Assembly (NCBI GenBank): GCA_018969935.1
Contig: JAGWXJ010000104.1
Coordinates: 1 to 6,563, forward strand
Source of the DNA: Alphaproteobacteria bacterium
Lineage (GTDB): Bacteria > Pseudomonadota > Alphaproteobacteria > Micavibrionales > UBA1664
Direction: 5' to 3'
DNA: 6,563 nt
The notes beneath the pieces are model-generated. The model had not been told where the DNA came from, did not search any database, and saw only the letters and a list, made by a program, of their open reading frames with translations. The position numbers and the translations under genes were made by a program. Shown here in pieces: positions 6,040-6,563 of this stretch. The first letter of the stretch is position 1. Each line of letters opens with the position of its first letter.

Positions 6040-6563
6040 CAGTGCTCCACGCTCAGGCTGAAGGGGTCGGCAGGTGGTATCACAAGCCCGTAAGCCATCT
6101 TGAAGGCCACCACAATAATGAGTGCCGCAAGCAGCAGGTGCGCCGCCACCCCCTTGATATGCTTTGATGCCCGAAGGCCAAGGATGGTACCGACAACACT
6201 GCCCGATATCAGCAAAGCTGCCAGCATCAGGTCAACGCTATGGCTGGATACCGAGTACATGACACACGAAAAACTGGCCAGAACCATGAGCTGCAAAAGC
6301 GATGTCCCGCGGATCATCAGGGCAGGCATACCAAGGAAGTAAATCATGGCCGGTACAATGATAAACCCGCCGCCCGACCCCAGAATGGAAATCATGAGCC
6401 CGCTGGAAAATCCGATAAACGTAGGCGCAAGGATGCTCACGCTCACGCCGCTGGTGTTATACGTGGTTTGGTAGGGCAGGGTTTTTAGCCAGCGCAAAAT
6501 GGCGCTATCTTGCTGGCCGGATTGCAACTCGTTGCGATGGATAAACGTGCGTAATGTTTCCCA
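6039..6563 (-). CDS. TauE/SafE-family permease, C-terminal half (partial, N-terminus beyond right edge)
   Basis: The frame is open from the right edge to the TGA at 6039-6041, giving the last 174 residues. This is the second half of a TauE/SafE permease, a family linked to export of sulfite, organosulfonates or related anions across the inner membrane. A cytosolic linker (1-38) leads into helices at about 39-61, 65-82, 89-106, 111-131 and 141-162. The repeat motif LGSGGGFIIVPAMIYFLGMP (61-80) is the diagnostic family block, with RGTSLLQ (85-91) and SVDLMLA (109-115) following as expected. A TTG at 6527 could be mistaken for the start, but the codons before it (up to Trp at 6561-6563) continue the same protein and the family needs an N-terminal half. 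It is the first visible gene of the four-gene minus operon. Confidence 0.88.
   Translation of the reverse strand, partial: WETLRTFIHRNELQSGQQDSAILRWLKTLPYQTTYNTSGVSVSILAPTFIGFSSGLMISILGSGGGFIIVPAMIYFLGMPALMIRGTSLLQLMVLASFSCVMYSVSSHSVDLMLAALLISGSVVGTILGLRASKHIKGVAAHLLLAALIIVVAFKMAYGLVIPPADPFSLSVEH

Noticed and set aside
6039..6527. A complete 162-residue gene starting at TTG 6527
   Set aside because: The frame is open to the window edge and the content is only the second half of TauE/SafE, so the gene is cut by the window, not short.
1..6563. Mobile elements, CRISPR arrays, tRNA or rRNA genes, toxin-antitoxin or defence genes
   Set aside because: No terminal inverted repeats, spaced direct repeats, cloverleaf-like sequence or matching protein motifs were seen.

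Overview
The window reads as chromosomal DNA from an alphaproteobacterium of moderate GC. The taxonomic clue is the protein at 5305-6039, which matches Alph_Pro_TM (PF09608/TIGR02186), a family described from Alphaproteobacteria, next to a TauE/SafE permease whose visible half also looks alphaproteobacterial. A 7Fe FdxA-type ferredoxin and a histone H1-like Lys/Ala-rich protein are compatible with this. No transposase, integrase, tRNA, rRNA, CRISPR array or phage gene was seen, so this looks like ordinary core or near-core sequence.

Layout, left to right. (1) 1-401, minus strand: 5' part of a gene for a Lys/Ala/Val/Pro-rich histone H1-like protein that runs off the left edge. (2) 402-574: an AT-rich gap holding a candidate promoter and an imperfect hairpin. 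(3) 575-1378, minus: proC, pyrroline-5-carboxylate reductase, last step of proline synthesis. (4) 1379-1490: a divergent promoter region with an 8-bp inverted repeat. (5) 1491-3723, plus: three overlapping genes, two paralogous EamA/DMT permeases (TAATG overlap) followed by fdxA (ATGA overlap). (6) 3724-6563, minus: four tightly packed genes transcribed leftward in the order TauE/SafE permease (cut by the right edge), Alph_Pro_TM membrane-anchored periplasmic protein, UspA-like stress protein, and a cytosolic protein with two G-x-x-H motifs that I place tentatively in the TIKI/TraB/ChaN superfamily. The plus and minus units meet tail to tail with abutting stop codons and no base between them.

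How the genes work together. The minus operon couples a predicted anion (sulfite or organosulfonate) exporter and its usual membrane partner to a stress protein and a possible metal-dependent hydrolase or heme-binding-type protein, which suggests an envelope or stress role; this is inference. The plus operon joins two metabolite exporters or importers to a low-potential ferredoxin through translational coupling, for which I know no functional reason. Nothing here is clearly a new defence or mobile system. The most interesting items are the divergent TIKI-like protein, the Lys-to-Arg/Pro switch in the H1-like protein, and the DMT-DMT-FdxA coupling.
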